From the NCBI RefSeq assembly GCF_000499385.1, contig NW_013653062.1:2501-42061 (forward strand): 39,561 bases of DNA. Reading direction: 5' to 3'. This document shows positions 11,405-23,303 of this stretch, piece by piece (the stretch's first letter is position 1; each line of letters opens with the position of its first letter). The position numbers and the translations under genes are program-made. The notes below the pieces were generated by a model. It made no database searches, was not told the origin of the DNA, and saw only the letters and a program-made list of their open reading frames with translations. The stretch is from Eimeria necatrix (taxonomy: Eukaryota > Apicomplexa > Conoidasida > Eucoccidiorida > Eimeriidae).

Positions 11405-12137
11405 CGGCCTCTTCGGCAGCACCAGTGGCTTCGGGCAGCCGCAGCAGCAGCAGACCACTGGTCTCTTTGGCAGCAGCAACAAGTTCGGGCAGCCGCAGCA
11501 GCAGCAAACTGGCGGGCTCTTCGGCAGCACAGCAGCACCTGCAGCAGCAACGGGACTCTTTGGCAGCAGCAGCAGCAGCGCCTTCGGGCAGCCGCAGCAG
11601 CAGCAGCAGGGGGGCCTCTTCGGCAGCAGCAGCAGCACGGGCTCTACGGGGCTCTTTGGCCAGCCGCAGCAGCAGCAGCAGACCACTGGTCTCTTTGGCA
11701 GCAGCAGCAGCACGCCCAGCGGGGGCCTCTTTGGTGTCTCCAGCAGCACAAATGCATGTGGGGCCCCTCTTTTGCTGCTGCTTCTCTTTTCCTTTGCTGC
11801 TGCTGCTGCTGGTTTCCTTTGCTGCTGCTGCTGCTGGTTTCCTTTGCTGCTGCTGCTGCTGGTTTCCTTTGCTGCTGCTGCTGCTGTTTTCCTTCGTGCT
11901 AGCTGAGGCTGTGCTGCTGCCTTTTCTGGTGCTGGCGCTGCTGCCCCTTCTGCTGCTGCTGCTGCTTATTTGCTGCTGCCGCTGCTGCTGCTTGATTAGC
12001 TGCTGCTGCTGCTGCTTTGCCTGCTGCTGGTGCTGGTTGGTTTGCTTCTGGTGCCTGCAGCAGCTGCTGCTGCTTGATTTGCTGCCGCTCCACTTGCTGC
12101 TGCTCCACTTGCTGCTGCTTCCCTTGCTGCAGCAACA

Positions 12138-12172
<35 letters not shown>

Positions 12173-12247
12173 GTGTTTGCGCTGTGGGTGCGGCTCAGTG
12201 GGCCAGTCTTCGGCGAGTTCGCCGTTCGGGGTGTCTGCGCTGGGGTC

Positions 12248-12282
<35 letters not shown>

Positions 12283-13076
12283 TGCTGCTGCAGCAGCCCT
12301 TCAGGCCCTACAGCGCAGAAGATGGCTCAGTTATGACTATTTGCCACGGGCCTTTTGAAAGAGTTGCATTAGAAGAAATTCGTTGGAATTATTATCAGCA
12401 GCAAGGAAAAGGGGGGGCCCCCCAGGGGCCCCTTGCTGCTGCTGCTGCTCCTGCTGCTGCTGCTGCTGCAGGGGGGGGTGGGCGGCCTCTTCGGGGCTGC
12501 TGCGGGGGCCCCCGCTGCTGCTGCTGGCTTCGGCTCCGGCGGCCTCTTTGGCAGCAGCAGCAGCCAGCAGCAGCAGCCAGCAGCAGCAGCAGGGGGCCTC
12601 TTTGGCAGCAGCACAACAGGTGCTGCTGGCAGCTTTGGGGGCAGCAGCGGGGGCCTCTTTGGTGCTGCAGCAAACCAGCAGCAGCAGCAGCAGCAGGGGG
12701 GCCTCTTTGGCAGCAACGCTGCAGCAAACACAAACGCAGGAGGGGGCCTCTTCGGCAGCAGCAACGCAGCAGCAAACTCGGGCGGCGGGCTCTTCGGGAA
12801 GCCAGCAGCAGCAGCAGCAGCAACAGGCTTTGGCAGCAGCAGCAGCAACACGGGCTTGGGTTTGTTTGGGACTCCCCAGAGCAGCAGCACGGGCGGGGGC
12901 CTCTTCGGCAGCAGCAGCAACACTGCTGCGGGGGGCCTCTTCGGGCAGCAGCAGCAGCCGCAGCAGCAGCAGCAGCAGCAGCAAGGCAGCAGCCTCTTCG
13001 GGGGCTTCGGGGTGGGGGGTGCTGCAGCAAACGCAGCACAGCCAAACGCGGGCACGGGCCTCTTTGGCAGCAACCC

Positions 13077-13111
<35 letters not shown>

Positions 13112-13987
13112 GGGGCCTCCTGGGGGGCAGCTTGTTCGGGGCGAAGCCAGCAGCAGCAGCAACGGGCCCAGGCGCTGCTGCAGCAGGGACCACTGGTCTG
13201 TTTGGCAGCAGCAGCAGCAGCACGCTGGGCTCGGGCTGGGGCCTCTTCGGTGCTGCTAGGCCAGCAGCAGCAGCAGCAACGGGGGCCCTGGGGGGCCCCA
13301 CAAGTGGGGGGGGGGGCCTCTTTGGCTCAGCTTCGGGGCTTGGCAGCAGCAGCACAACTGCAGCAGCAGGGGGCCTCTTCGGGGGCCTCGCGAAGCCAGC
13401 AGCAGCAGCAGCAGCAGGGGGCCTCTTTGGCTCTCTGGGGGCCCCCGGCGGCGCAGGCAGCGGGGGCCTCTTCGGCAGCAGCGGGGCGCAGCAGCAGCAG
13501 CAGCAGCAGCAGGGAGCGGGGGGCCTCTTCGGGCTGGGCGGCGCGCAGCAGCAGCAGCAGCCGCAGCAGCAGCTGGCCCTCAGCAGCAGCAGCGGGGGGG
13601 GGGCCCCCAGCAGCAGCATGCTGGCCCTGGGGGGCCTCTTGGGGGCCCCCCAAGTCACTGTGCAAATTTTGCTGGCAGCAAATAGTGCAGCAGCCCCACA
13701 GCTTTCCTGCAGGCCTGTCAGCAGCTTGGAAGACAGTTGCTGCTCGGGGGGCCCCCCTGGGGGCCCCCCGGGGGGCCCCCCGGGGGGCCCCCTGGGGGGC
13801 CCCCTCGTGCTGCAGCTGGGGCGGAGGCCCCGGCGGCTGGAGGCTTTGCTGGGAGCAGCAGCAGGGGCCCCCAGCAGCAGCAAGTTGGCTGGGGGCCCAG
13901 CAGCAGCAGCAGCAGCAGGTTTGGGAGCCTGCTTCTCGCTGCCGCCGCAGCTCCTGCGGACGCAGCAGCAGCTGCTGCAGCTGCCCG

Positions 13988-14026
<39 letters not shown>

Positions 14027-14183
14027 GCAACGGCTGGCTGGCCCAGACCATCCACAAGTCGCTTGCTGCAGCGCAGCAGCAGCTGCTGCCGCTGTCTGCG
14101 CGCGACTACGAGCTGCTGCAGCGGCTGCAGCAGCAGGAAGCTCCGGCGGCCCCCCAGGCGAAGCGGGCAGCGGCTGACCCCCC

Positions 14184-14218
<35 letters not shown>

Positions 14219-14246
14219 CGTCCGAGGCCGCCCCTCCCGCTTCCCC

Positions 14247-14279
<33 letters not shown>

Positions 14280-14368
14280 GCCGGCTGTGCAGGAGCTGCC
14301 TTTGCAGGAGGAGGAGCTGCTGGGTCGTGTGGCTGCTGCTGCTGCAGCAGCAGCCACCGAAGCCGCCC

Positions 14369-14406
<38 letters not shown>

Positions 14407-15012
14407 GCCCCCGCGGAGCTGCTGCCAGTGCTGCAAAGCCCCCTCTATGAGTGCTCGCCTTCTGTTGCTGCGCTGCAGCAAATGAGCCAACAAGAACTCA
14501 GCAGAGTCCGCGACTTTTCCATTTCCAGAAAAGGACTTGGCAGCATTTTCTTTCCAGGACACTCCGACCTTCGCGGGATCAACCTGGACCTCGTGGTCCA
14601 CATCGGCGAGCTCGAGGTCCGCTGCTGCTGCTGCTGCTGCTGCTGCAGCAGCAGCTGCTGCAGCAGCTGCTGCTGCGCAAGTGCAAGTGCAAATGTGCAT
14701 GCGGAGTTGCAATCAAATTCAAATAATATAATTATAAATAGAATTGTAAATATAAATTGTAAATATAAATATAAATATAAATATAAATATAAATATAAAT
14801 ATAAATATAAATATAAATATAAATGTAAATATAAATGGAAAATATGAATTTGCTTCGGTTTCCGTTTTTTGCATTTTTTGGAAGTGTCTGAAAGCTTGGG
14901 TTTTCGAGTTTGCATTAAAACCAATTAATCCATTTAAATGCATTTTTAATTCTTTTTTAATTTCGAGGGGCCTCTTGCTGCTGCCGAGTGTGGGGTAGAG
15001 TTTGCTGCCAAC

Positions 15013-15061
<49 letters not shown>

Positions 15062-15166
15062 AGGTGAGCGTCTACGCAGACGAGGCGCCTCCTGTGGGCC
15101 AGGGACTGAACAAAAGGGCCCGAGTGACTCTTTGCAACTGCAAGCCGAAGCTGCTGCGTGCAGCTG

Positions 15167-15209
<43 letters not shown>

Positions 15210-16105
15210 GGAAGCAACGGAGCAGCAGAAGCAAGAGTTTGTCGAGAAAGTCAAGAAGTACACAGAACAAATGGGGGCCACCTTTTTGTCTCTTGACACA
15301 AACACTTGGGAGTGGCGTTTTGAAGTGGAGCATTTCTCAGTTTATAAGTGGGTGGACGAGGAGGATGCTGCTGCTGCTGCTGCTGCTGCAGCAGCAGCAG
15401 CAGCAGCGAAAGCGGCGGCAGACGCCGAGCGCGCCGATGCAGCAGAAGCTGCTGATGTTGCTGCTTTTGCTGCTGCTGCTCCCCCGGGGGCCCTGGAGCC
15501 GCAGCAGCTCGCGCTGCACCTCCAGAGGGCCCATTTGCTGCGCACGGCGCCTCAGGCGCTGCTTGCTGCTGTTGCTCAGCAGCAGCAGCAGCAGCAGCGG
15601 CAGCAGAAGCAGCAGCAGCAGGAGCACAGGCCTGCGCCAGAGCCTTGTGAAGCACAAGACAAGGACAAGCTGCTGCCGCCCCACCCCGCTGCGCAGGAGC
15701 TGCAGCAGAAGGATGCAGCGGCTGCTGCTGCAGCCGGTGACGGCAAAGATGCTGCTGCAGCAGCAGCTGCAGCAGCAGCTGCTGCAGCTGCTGCTGCTGC
15801 TGCGCCTTCTTCATGGCTCAGACGCTCGCCGTTTCCCGTCCGCTGCGCCCCTGCGTTTGGCCCTGGTGGCCTTTGCGCGCTGCCTGCGTTTAGAGCCCCT
15901 CAGGAAGCAGCAGCAGCAGGTGCAGCAGCAGCAGCAGGAGCAGCAGCAGCAGCAAGACAGGCCAGCGGAGCTTACGAAGTGGCTCTGCTGCGGCTGTCTC
16001 CTCTGCTGCCCCCGTCGCCGTCCCCCTGTGGTTATGTGTGGCCGCAGCCGTTCGCCAGAGAAGCTGCTGCAGCCATTGCAGCAGCTGCTGCTGCAGACAC
16101 GGCCC

Positions 16106-16141
<36 letters not shown>

Positions 16142-16264
16142 CTGCAGCCGCTGGCGCCCTTTGGACTGCGGGCGAAGTGCTGCCGCCCCACACGGCAAGA
16201 GCTGCAGACCCTTTGGAGGCAGAGGAGGTTGTAGAGAGAGCAGCAAGAGACTACGTGGCTGCCT

Positions 16265-16311
<47 letters not shown>

Positions 16312-16439
16312 TGCTGCTGCAAAACCACCAGCTCTTCCTATCTTGCAACGCCAAGGCCCTCCTCGAGGCTTTCGCAGCAACGGGGGAGCTGCGGAGGTTT
16401 GCTGCGCTGCTGCACCTGCTGGCCAACGGCCACGTGAGT

Positions 16440-16475
<36 letters not shown>

Positions 16476-16514
16476 CAGCAGCAGTCGTCGCTGAATGTTT
16501 GTTTCTCTGCCACA

Positions 16515-16549
<35 letters not shown>

Positions 16550-16655
16550 CAGGGGCTGGCATGTGTGCATCTGCTGCTTAAAGGGGGCGCCTTCTACCCG
16601 CACTTGGCTCTAACAATTGCTGCCCACATTCAGCAGCCACTTGGGTCTCAAGTGA

Positions 16656-16696
<41 letters not shown>

Positions 16697-16795
16697 CCGG
16701 CCTGCGGCAGCGGTTGCTGCTGCTCCCCGCTTTGTTGCGCACTGAGCTCTCCAGCAGCAGCAGCAGAACCTGTATCTATTTGCGTGCGCGCACTA

Positions 16796-16835
<40 letters not shown>

Positions 16836-17972
16836 AGACGCGGGCGTGCTTGCTGCGCGGGCCCTTGTGGGGAAATACGGCAGAGAGCTCAGTGCTGAAG
16901 TGCCAGTGCAGCGGCGGCTTTGGGCTTCGCAGCTGCTGCTGCAGCAGCTGGGCCTTCCGCAGTCTTGGCTGCAGCGGGCCCACGGGGACTTGCTGCAGTC
17001 TCGCGGGAAGCACTTACAGGCGAGTCCTTGCTGCTGCTGCTGCTGCCTGTGCTGCTGTTGCTGCTGCTGCCTGTGCTGCTGCTGCTGCCTCTGATTCCGC
17101 TGCTGCTGCGGCTCCTGTGGCTGCTGTTGCTGTTTGCTTTGCTGCGGTGCTGCGCGCGTCTCCCGCTGCTGCTGCTCGCTGCGGGTGCTGCTGCTGCTGC
17201 TGCTGCTGCGGATTGCTGCTATTTGCTGCTGGTTGCTGCTGCTGCGTCTGCTGGGGCTGCGCAGGCAGCATTTATTTACTTAGATGGGTACCGCCGTGCT
17301 GCAGCAAACCCAGAGGGCTTTTTGGGGTCTGCTGCTGGCCGCAGCACGTGGGCGGCGCTGCAGCAGCACTTCCCGGTGAAGCTGGAGCAGCAGCAGCTGC
17401 TGCTTGCTGCTGCTGAGGCTTTGCTGCGGGCTCTGCCTTCCTTTCTTCACGGGCTGCTGCTGGTGCTGCAGCAGCGGCAGCAGCAAATCCTGCTGCACGG
17501 CTGCGCCCACGTCAGCAGACACTGGGTGTCCCGCAGCAGCTTGAGGCAGCCGCTGCTGCAGCAGCAGCAGCAGCAGCAGCAGGACTGGGACGCTGCAGCA
17601 GCAGGCGTCTGCAGCAGCTGCTTGAGCCCTGAAGAGCAGATGCAGCTGGTTTCAGATGCACTTGAACTTTGCTGCTCGGAGGCGCTGCAGCAGCAGCAGC
17701 AGCAAAAGCTGCGCTGCTGCAGCGCATGCATTCAGTGGATGCTGCAGGCTTTCCAGGTACGTACACCGCAGCCTGTGGGGTGTGCTGCATGCAGCTTTTG
17801 CATGCAGCTTTTTCTTTTAAATAAATTTAAAATAGTTTTGAAATAAGTGATATTAAAAATATATATCCGAGCGCATGCAAGAGTTCAAGTTGCAGCTGCT
17901 GCTGCGCGCTGCGCTGCTGCAGGTGCCGGCTGCTGCTGGGGAGCAGCACGCAGCGGACAAGGGATCGGGGAC

Positions 17973-18010
<38 letters not shown>

Positions 18011-18132
18011 TGCTGCTGCAGCAGCTTTCTGCGCTGCTGCAGCAATCTGCCAGCAGCACAGACGCCGAGAGGCGGTGTTGGACTTCAATACAGAGTGCCA
18101 TTGTTGAGGCGCGCGAGCAGCAGTGCTGCTGA
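10739..18132 (+). CDS. NUP98: Nup98-Nup96-type nucleoporin precursor (GLFG repeats, GLEBS-like motif, autoproteolytic domain)
   Basis: Component of the nuclear pore. In other eukaryotes the precursor cuts itself into a GLFG-repeat protein (Nup98), which forms the permeability barrier and binds mRNA-export factors, and a scaffold part (Nup96). Exons read from the sequence: 10739-10880, 11167-11757, about 12199-12471, 12472-14616, 15064-16254, 16311-16433, 16553-16651, about 16838-17019, 17265-17756, about 17923-18132. In order: many GLFG motifs; a GLEBS-like segment at 12300-12412 with LEEIRWNYY; more GLFG motifs; the autoproteolytic domain (about 14440-15345) with [19 protein letters not shown] and the cleavage site His-Phe-Ser (15331-15339); then a Nup96-like part with a likely FPVR (compare FRVGWG) near 15830 and helical segments to the stop. 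The frame changes between the GLEBS-like part and the next GLFG block, and the acceptor near 16837 is uncertain. Poly-Gln/Ala/Ser insertions occur throughout, including a poly-Ser run inside the autoproteolytic domain. The family call is secure; the exact gene model is not. Confidence 0.9.
15331..15339 (+). other. Predicted autoproteolytic cleavage site (His-Phe|Ser) of Nup98
   Basis: Codons CAT TTC TCA read His-Phe-Ser, followed by Val-Tyr-Lys-Trp and then acidic residues. In Nup98 of animals and fungi the chain is cut between Phe and Ser, with His and Ser as catalytic residues. All three are present here, so the precursor is predicted to be self-cleaving. Confidence 0.8.
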
Positions 18133-18133
18133 C

Positions 18134-18170
<37 letters not shown>

Positions 18171-18354
18171 CTGCCGCCGCGGCTCCCAGTACAGACGCGG
18201 CTGCTGCTGCTGCTGCAGTTCCTGCTGCTGCGTGTCTTTTCTCTTTTACACCAACCACTTGGCTCACAGTAATTGCAGCAGACACTTTTGTTGCTTCACC
18301 GGCAGCAGAAAAGTATTAACCCAAGTTCTAAACAGTTTCCATGGTAGTAAACCT

Positions 18355-18396
<42 letters not shown>

Positions 18397-18504
18397 TGCA
18401 GCAGCAGCTGCTGCTGCTTCGGACTCCGTCCCGAGCCACGTCAGCTGCAGGCAGTTGCATGCATTCCCGCCGTTGCTGCTGCGGGGCTGAGGTGTCTGTA
18501 CACT
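18133..18504. other. 3' flank of the nucleoporin gene, no supported gene
   Basis: CAG tracts at about 18134-18165 and 18355-18400, and mixed sequence between. The short frames here show only Ala/Gln/Ser runs. I see no gene. Confidence 0.55.
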
Positions 18505-19223
18505 CCGCAGCAGCTGCTGCAGCAGCTGTGGGGCCGGGTTGTCTGTACAGCTCGCAGCAGCTGCTGCAGCAGCTGTGGGGCCGGGGTGTCTGTACACCCG
18601 GGGCTCGTGTGGGGCCCCGCTGCTGCTTTGCTTTTAAACAAATTAAGACTTCGAGACTTGTGGGGTCTCAGTCTTCAGCAGCAAAAGAAAGTCTAAAAAA
18701 GGAAGCAGCAGCTCAGCCACACAGCAGCAGCAGCAGCTGCCAGGCCCACTGGCCCTGCAGCACAGCAGCAGCAGACACACCACAGCAGCACATTTATTTA
18801 TTCTAAATCAATTTAAATGGCATTTATTAATTTTTATTTTATTCATTCAAAATTTAATAAACCGCAGCAGCTGCTGCAGCAGCTGTGGGGCCCGGGTTGT
18901 CTGTACAGCTCGCAGCAGCTGCTGCAGCAGCTGTGGGGCCGGGGTGTCTGTACACCCGGGGCTCGTGTGGGGCCCCGCTGCTGCTTTGCTTTTAAACAAA
19001 TTAAGACTTCGAGACTTGTGGGGTCTCAGTCTTCAGCAGCAAAAGAAAGTCTAAAAAAGGAAGCAGCAGCTCAGCCACACAGCAGCAGCAGCAGCTGCCA
19101 GGCCCACTGGCCCTGCAGCACAGCAGCAGCAGACACACCACAGCAGCACATTTATTTATTTATTCTAAATCAATTTAAATGGCATTTATTAATTTTTATT
19201 TTATTCATTCAAAATTTAATAAA
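18505..19223. repeat. Tandem duplication of a ~357-bp unit
   Basis: Copy one is 18505-18861 and copy two 18862-19223. They are nearly identical: copy two has one extra C in GGGCCCGGG and one extra TTTA unit before TTCTAAATC. The unit starts with CCGCAGCAGCTGCTGCAG, contains GGTGTCTGTACACC, and ends with an AT-rich tail. Within each unit the first ~43 bp are themselves repeated once. Frames over both copies are identical because of the duplication, not because of a gene family. Confidence 0.93.
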
Positions 19224-19795
19224 ATGCCATTTATTATTTTCTGGAGATTTATTTCTTTATTTCAACAAATATAAATATAAATATAAATGTGAATATAAAA
19301 TTGATCATATATAAATATAAATGTAAATATAAATATAAATGTAAATATAAATATAAAATTGATCATAAAATAAATGGAAATAGAAAGAAATAAATAAATA
19401 CTTTCATTCAAAAAAGATCCACTAAAGAAAAACTCATTTTCAGAACTTGCAAATTTGTCCCAAACATGAACTTCAAAAATTCATTTTATTTTTTCCGAAT
19501 TCGCATTTTTATTCCATTTTACATTTTTAAAAATAAACACCTTCTACATAATACATATGTGCAGTATATATATATATACATATATATGTATATATATACA
19601 TAAATATACATATATATATATATATATATATACATGTATATATGTGTATTGATACATATATATAATGTATATATACATTTATATGTATGTATATATATAG
19701 AGTATATATGTATATATGTGTATATATGTATTATATATGTGTCAGTAAACATGCATTCACATATATATATATATATATATTTATGTATTACTGCA
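19224..19795. repeat. AT-rich satellite (ATAAATAT and TATATA units)
   Basis: ATAAAT-type units at about 19265-19365, then plain AT-rich sequence, then alternating TA/ATGTATATAT sequence at about 19565-19785. It marks the space between the converging ends of the nucleoporin and the sushi-domain gene. No gene is seen. Confidence 0.8.
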
Positions 19796-19895
19796 AATGC
19801 ATGCATGCATGTGCATGCATGTGCATGCATGTGCATGCATGCGCATGCATGCATGTGCATGCATGTGCATGCATGTGCATGCATGTGCATGCATG
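19796..19895. repeat. GCATGC / GTGCATGCAT array
   Basis: A 100-bp run of GCATGCATGT-type units. All units contain the palindrome GCATGC. The Met/His/Ala/Cys frames in it are artefacts of the repeat. Confidence 0.9.
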
Positions 19896-19964
19896 CACAA
19901 ATCCCGCAATAAGAGGCGAGGAGTGCATACAAGAAAAGGCGCAAAGGCAAAGGCGCAGCAAAAA

Positions 19965-20536
19965 CTAAAACTGACCGGAGAAAGGAGTTGCTGCTGCTGC
20001 TGCTGCTGCAGCAGCAGAAAGCACTTTGGCTTCGCGGCGCAAATGGCGCAGCTGCGCCTCCGAAAGATCTGCTGCTTCGACGCAGCTCAAAGCAGGTTCG
20101 AAGCTGCCGTCTTCTTTGCACTCTATTGCTTCGCTCACTCCCAGCAGCACAGCTCCAGGCACGCACGAGAACTGCAGCAGCAGCAGCAGCAGCAGCAGGT
20201 GAAGCAGCAGCAGCAGCAGCAGCAGCAGCAGGTGAAGCAGCAGCGGCAACGGCGGAAGCAGTGCAGGAGCAGCAGGAACCGCAGCAGGTGCAGCAGCAGC
20301 AGCAAGTGCAGCAGCGGCAACAAGTGCAACAGTGCAGCAAAAGCAAGTGAAGTAGCAGCAGCAGCAGCAAGTGCAGCAGCAGCAGAAATACTTGAAGGAG
20401 CAGCAGCAAGTCAAGCAGCAGCAGCAGCAAATCAAACAACAGGAGCAAGTAAAACAGCGCAGCAGCAGCAGCAAGCCGAACAGTGCAGCAGCAGCAGCAA
20501 GCCACACAATGCAGCAGCAACAGCAGCCTAAGCAGT

Positions 20537-20582
<46 letters not shown>

Positions 20583-20701
20583 TCACCTGAACAACAGCTC
20601 CGACGCTGTAGAAGGGCTGCTCGGGCTGCAGCACAGCCAAGTTGTCGTCGGGCCGGACGCAGACGTCGCCGCGCTCCACGTGCTCCTTCTCCTTCAGCTC
20701 T

Positions 20702-20760
<59 letters not shown>

Positions 20761-20880
20761 GGAAGAAGCAAATGAGTTATTGCGCTGCGCATGGTTGAGT
20801 GCGATGCGTCTAGCTGCTTCTCGCGAAGAAAAGGGAAAAAGGGCGCAGCAAAGTTCGTTCTCTCTCGCAGCAGCCGCTAC

Positions 20881-20934
<54 letters not shown>

Positions 20935-21392
20935 ACTTGCCTCGCAGTCGCTTCTCCTTCTCCGCCACCACTGTGCCCCACAAAAGCCTTTCTGCAGAAG
21001 GAGCATCCAAAGCATTTCCACAAACACTTGCCCCTCCAACTGCTGCCACTTCTGTTTTATTCGAAGGGTCCAGGGGCCCCTCCATCCACTGACACCTGTA
21101 CGGCGAGGGCCCCAGGTGCGCAGTACCCGGCAGGGGGCCCCCTGGGGGCCCCCCGGGGGCCCCCCCGGGGGCCCCCCCTGGGGCCCCCCCGGGGGCCCCC
21201 CCGGGGGGCCCCCCGGGGGCCCCTCCGGGGGGCCCCCCGGGGGGCCCCTGGGGGTGCTTCTTTTGCTGCTCCTGCTGCTGCTGCAGTGCATGCGCATGCA
21301 TCCAGTCGCAAGTGGACTTCTTTGTGAAATGTTCGCAGCCGCGAATAATGCCTTCGAATCGCTGCGCCACTGCGTCCGCTGATTGGTACCCT

Positions 21393-21432
<40 letters not shown>

Positions 21433-21562
21433 AAGGGCGCAGCAAAGAGGCACGCACCTGCATCAGCTAGCAGCAAATCAAGCAGCAGCGGCGGAACCAG
21501 CATCCGCAGCAGCGAACTACACCACCGAGCAGCAACAGCAGCAGCAACAGCCTACAGCAGCG

Positions 21563-21623
<61 letters not shown>

Positions 21624-22638
21624 CACCTTCGTTGACGCATGCGTTCTGGGGCACCTGTGTCTCGAACCTGCAGAAGGCGTGTTTGTTGCACTCCTCGGGT
21701 GTCTCTACAGCAGTGCAATTAAAGAAACAAACTCCATAAATGAAATCTTGAAAACATTCCGGCTTTTGCATGCAAGCCACGGGGTCTTTAACATTTTCGC
21801 ATGCATCTGTTTCCAGCTCTGGCAGCATTACCACAGTCGGGGCATTTTGGGGCCCCTCTGCCTCCTGGGGCCCCTTGGGGGGGCCCCCCAGGGGCCCCTC
21901 CGGGGGGCCCCCGGGGGGCCCCTCCTTGGGGCCCCCCGGGGGGCCCCCGGAGGGGCCCTCCTTGGGGCCCCCGGGGGGCCCCTCCTTGGGGCCCCCCTCG
22001 GGGCCCCCCTGGGGGCCCTCCTTGGGGGCCCCTTTGGGTTCTGTTTGGCTGATTTCGGTTTCTTTTTCTGTTTCTGCTTCGGATTTTGCTTCCTCGCTTT
22101 TTGCTGCAGCAGCAGCGGGTTCTTTCTTTGCTGCTGCTGCTGCTGCTGCTGCTTCTTCTGCTTCTTCTGCTTCTTCTCCTTCTTCTTCGTTGCTGCTGTC
22201 CTTTAAAGTCACGAAAGAACTTTCCCCGCTGCTGCCCAGCTGGTAGTGCTGCCGAACAGGACTTTCCCGGGGGCCCCCTAGCTGGGGGCCCCCCGGGGCC
22301 CCTGGGGCCCCCGGGGCCCCCGGGGCCCCCGCGGGGGGCCCCCCGCTTGGGGGGGCCCCCCCCTGGGGGTGGGCCTCAGCCTTGAGTTCCAGGAAAGACC
22401 CCAGGGGGCCCCCCTCTAGGGGACTCAGGAGGTCTTCTGGGTCCACTAGGGGGTGGGGGAGGGGCCCCAGGGGCCCCTGCTGCAGCCTGGCAAAAGGCAG
22501 CAAAGTTTGGTTCACAGGCAGCTGCCAGTAGTACCCTCCGGGGGCCCCCAGGGGCCCCCCAGGCTGTTCGCCGAGGCCCGCGGGGTCCAGGCCCGAGAGA
22601 ACGGCTGCGGGGGGCAGCAGCCCGTGGGCCCTAATAGG

Positions 22639-22682
<44 letters not shown>

Positions 22683-22722
22683 GGGCGCGGCTGGCGCGGC
22701 GCGGCGCGCGCGCGGCCGGCGC

Positions 22723-22764
<42 letters not shown>

Positions 22765-23263
22765 AGGCAGCTCGGCCATGTAGTCCTCGTCTGCGTCTCT
22801 GAGGGCCTCGGGCCGAAGCAGCGCGAGCTTGGCAAGAGAAGGGTACGAAAGAGCAGCAAGGGGGCCCCCCTCGGGGTCAAGAATTGCTGCTAGCTGGGCC
22901 TGCTGCTGCGCCTCGTGCTGCTGCTGCTGCAGCGAGGCCCCCGCCGCTTCTGCTGCCAAGTGCTGCAGCACCAGCCGCAGGGCCCCCGAGGCCCTCGAGA
23001 GGGCCCCCAGGTCCCGCGCCAGCAGCAGCAAAGCCTCCAAAAAGCTGCTGCCTTTTGCTGGACTTAGTGCAGCAGCAGCATCAATGGGGCCCCACATTTC
23101 TTCAATAAACTGGACAAGTTTTTGGGGCTTTTGGGCCCCCCTTTGCATCATTTGCTGCATGCGGCTGCGCTGCTTCCCCACGCGTTTGTGCTGCTGCTTC
23201 AGCAGCAGCAGCTCGGCCTTCGCGGCGGCTGCTGCTTGCTGCTGCTGCGCCTCCTCCGCGCCC

Positions 23264-23303
<40 letters not shown>

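Noticed and set aside
19634..19968. Met/His/Ala/Cys-rich plus frames
   Set aside because: Direct translation of the GCATGC array and TA satellite.
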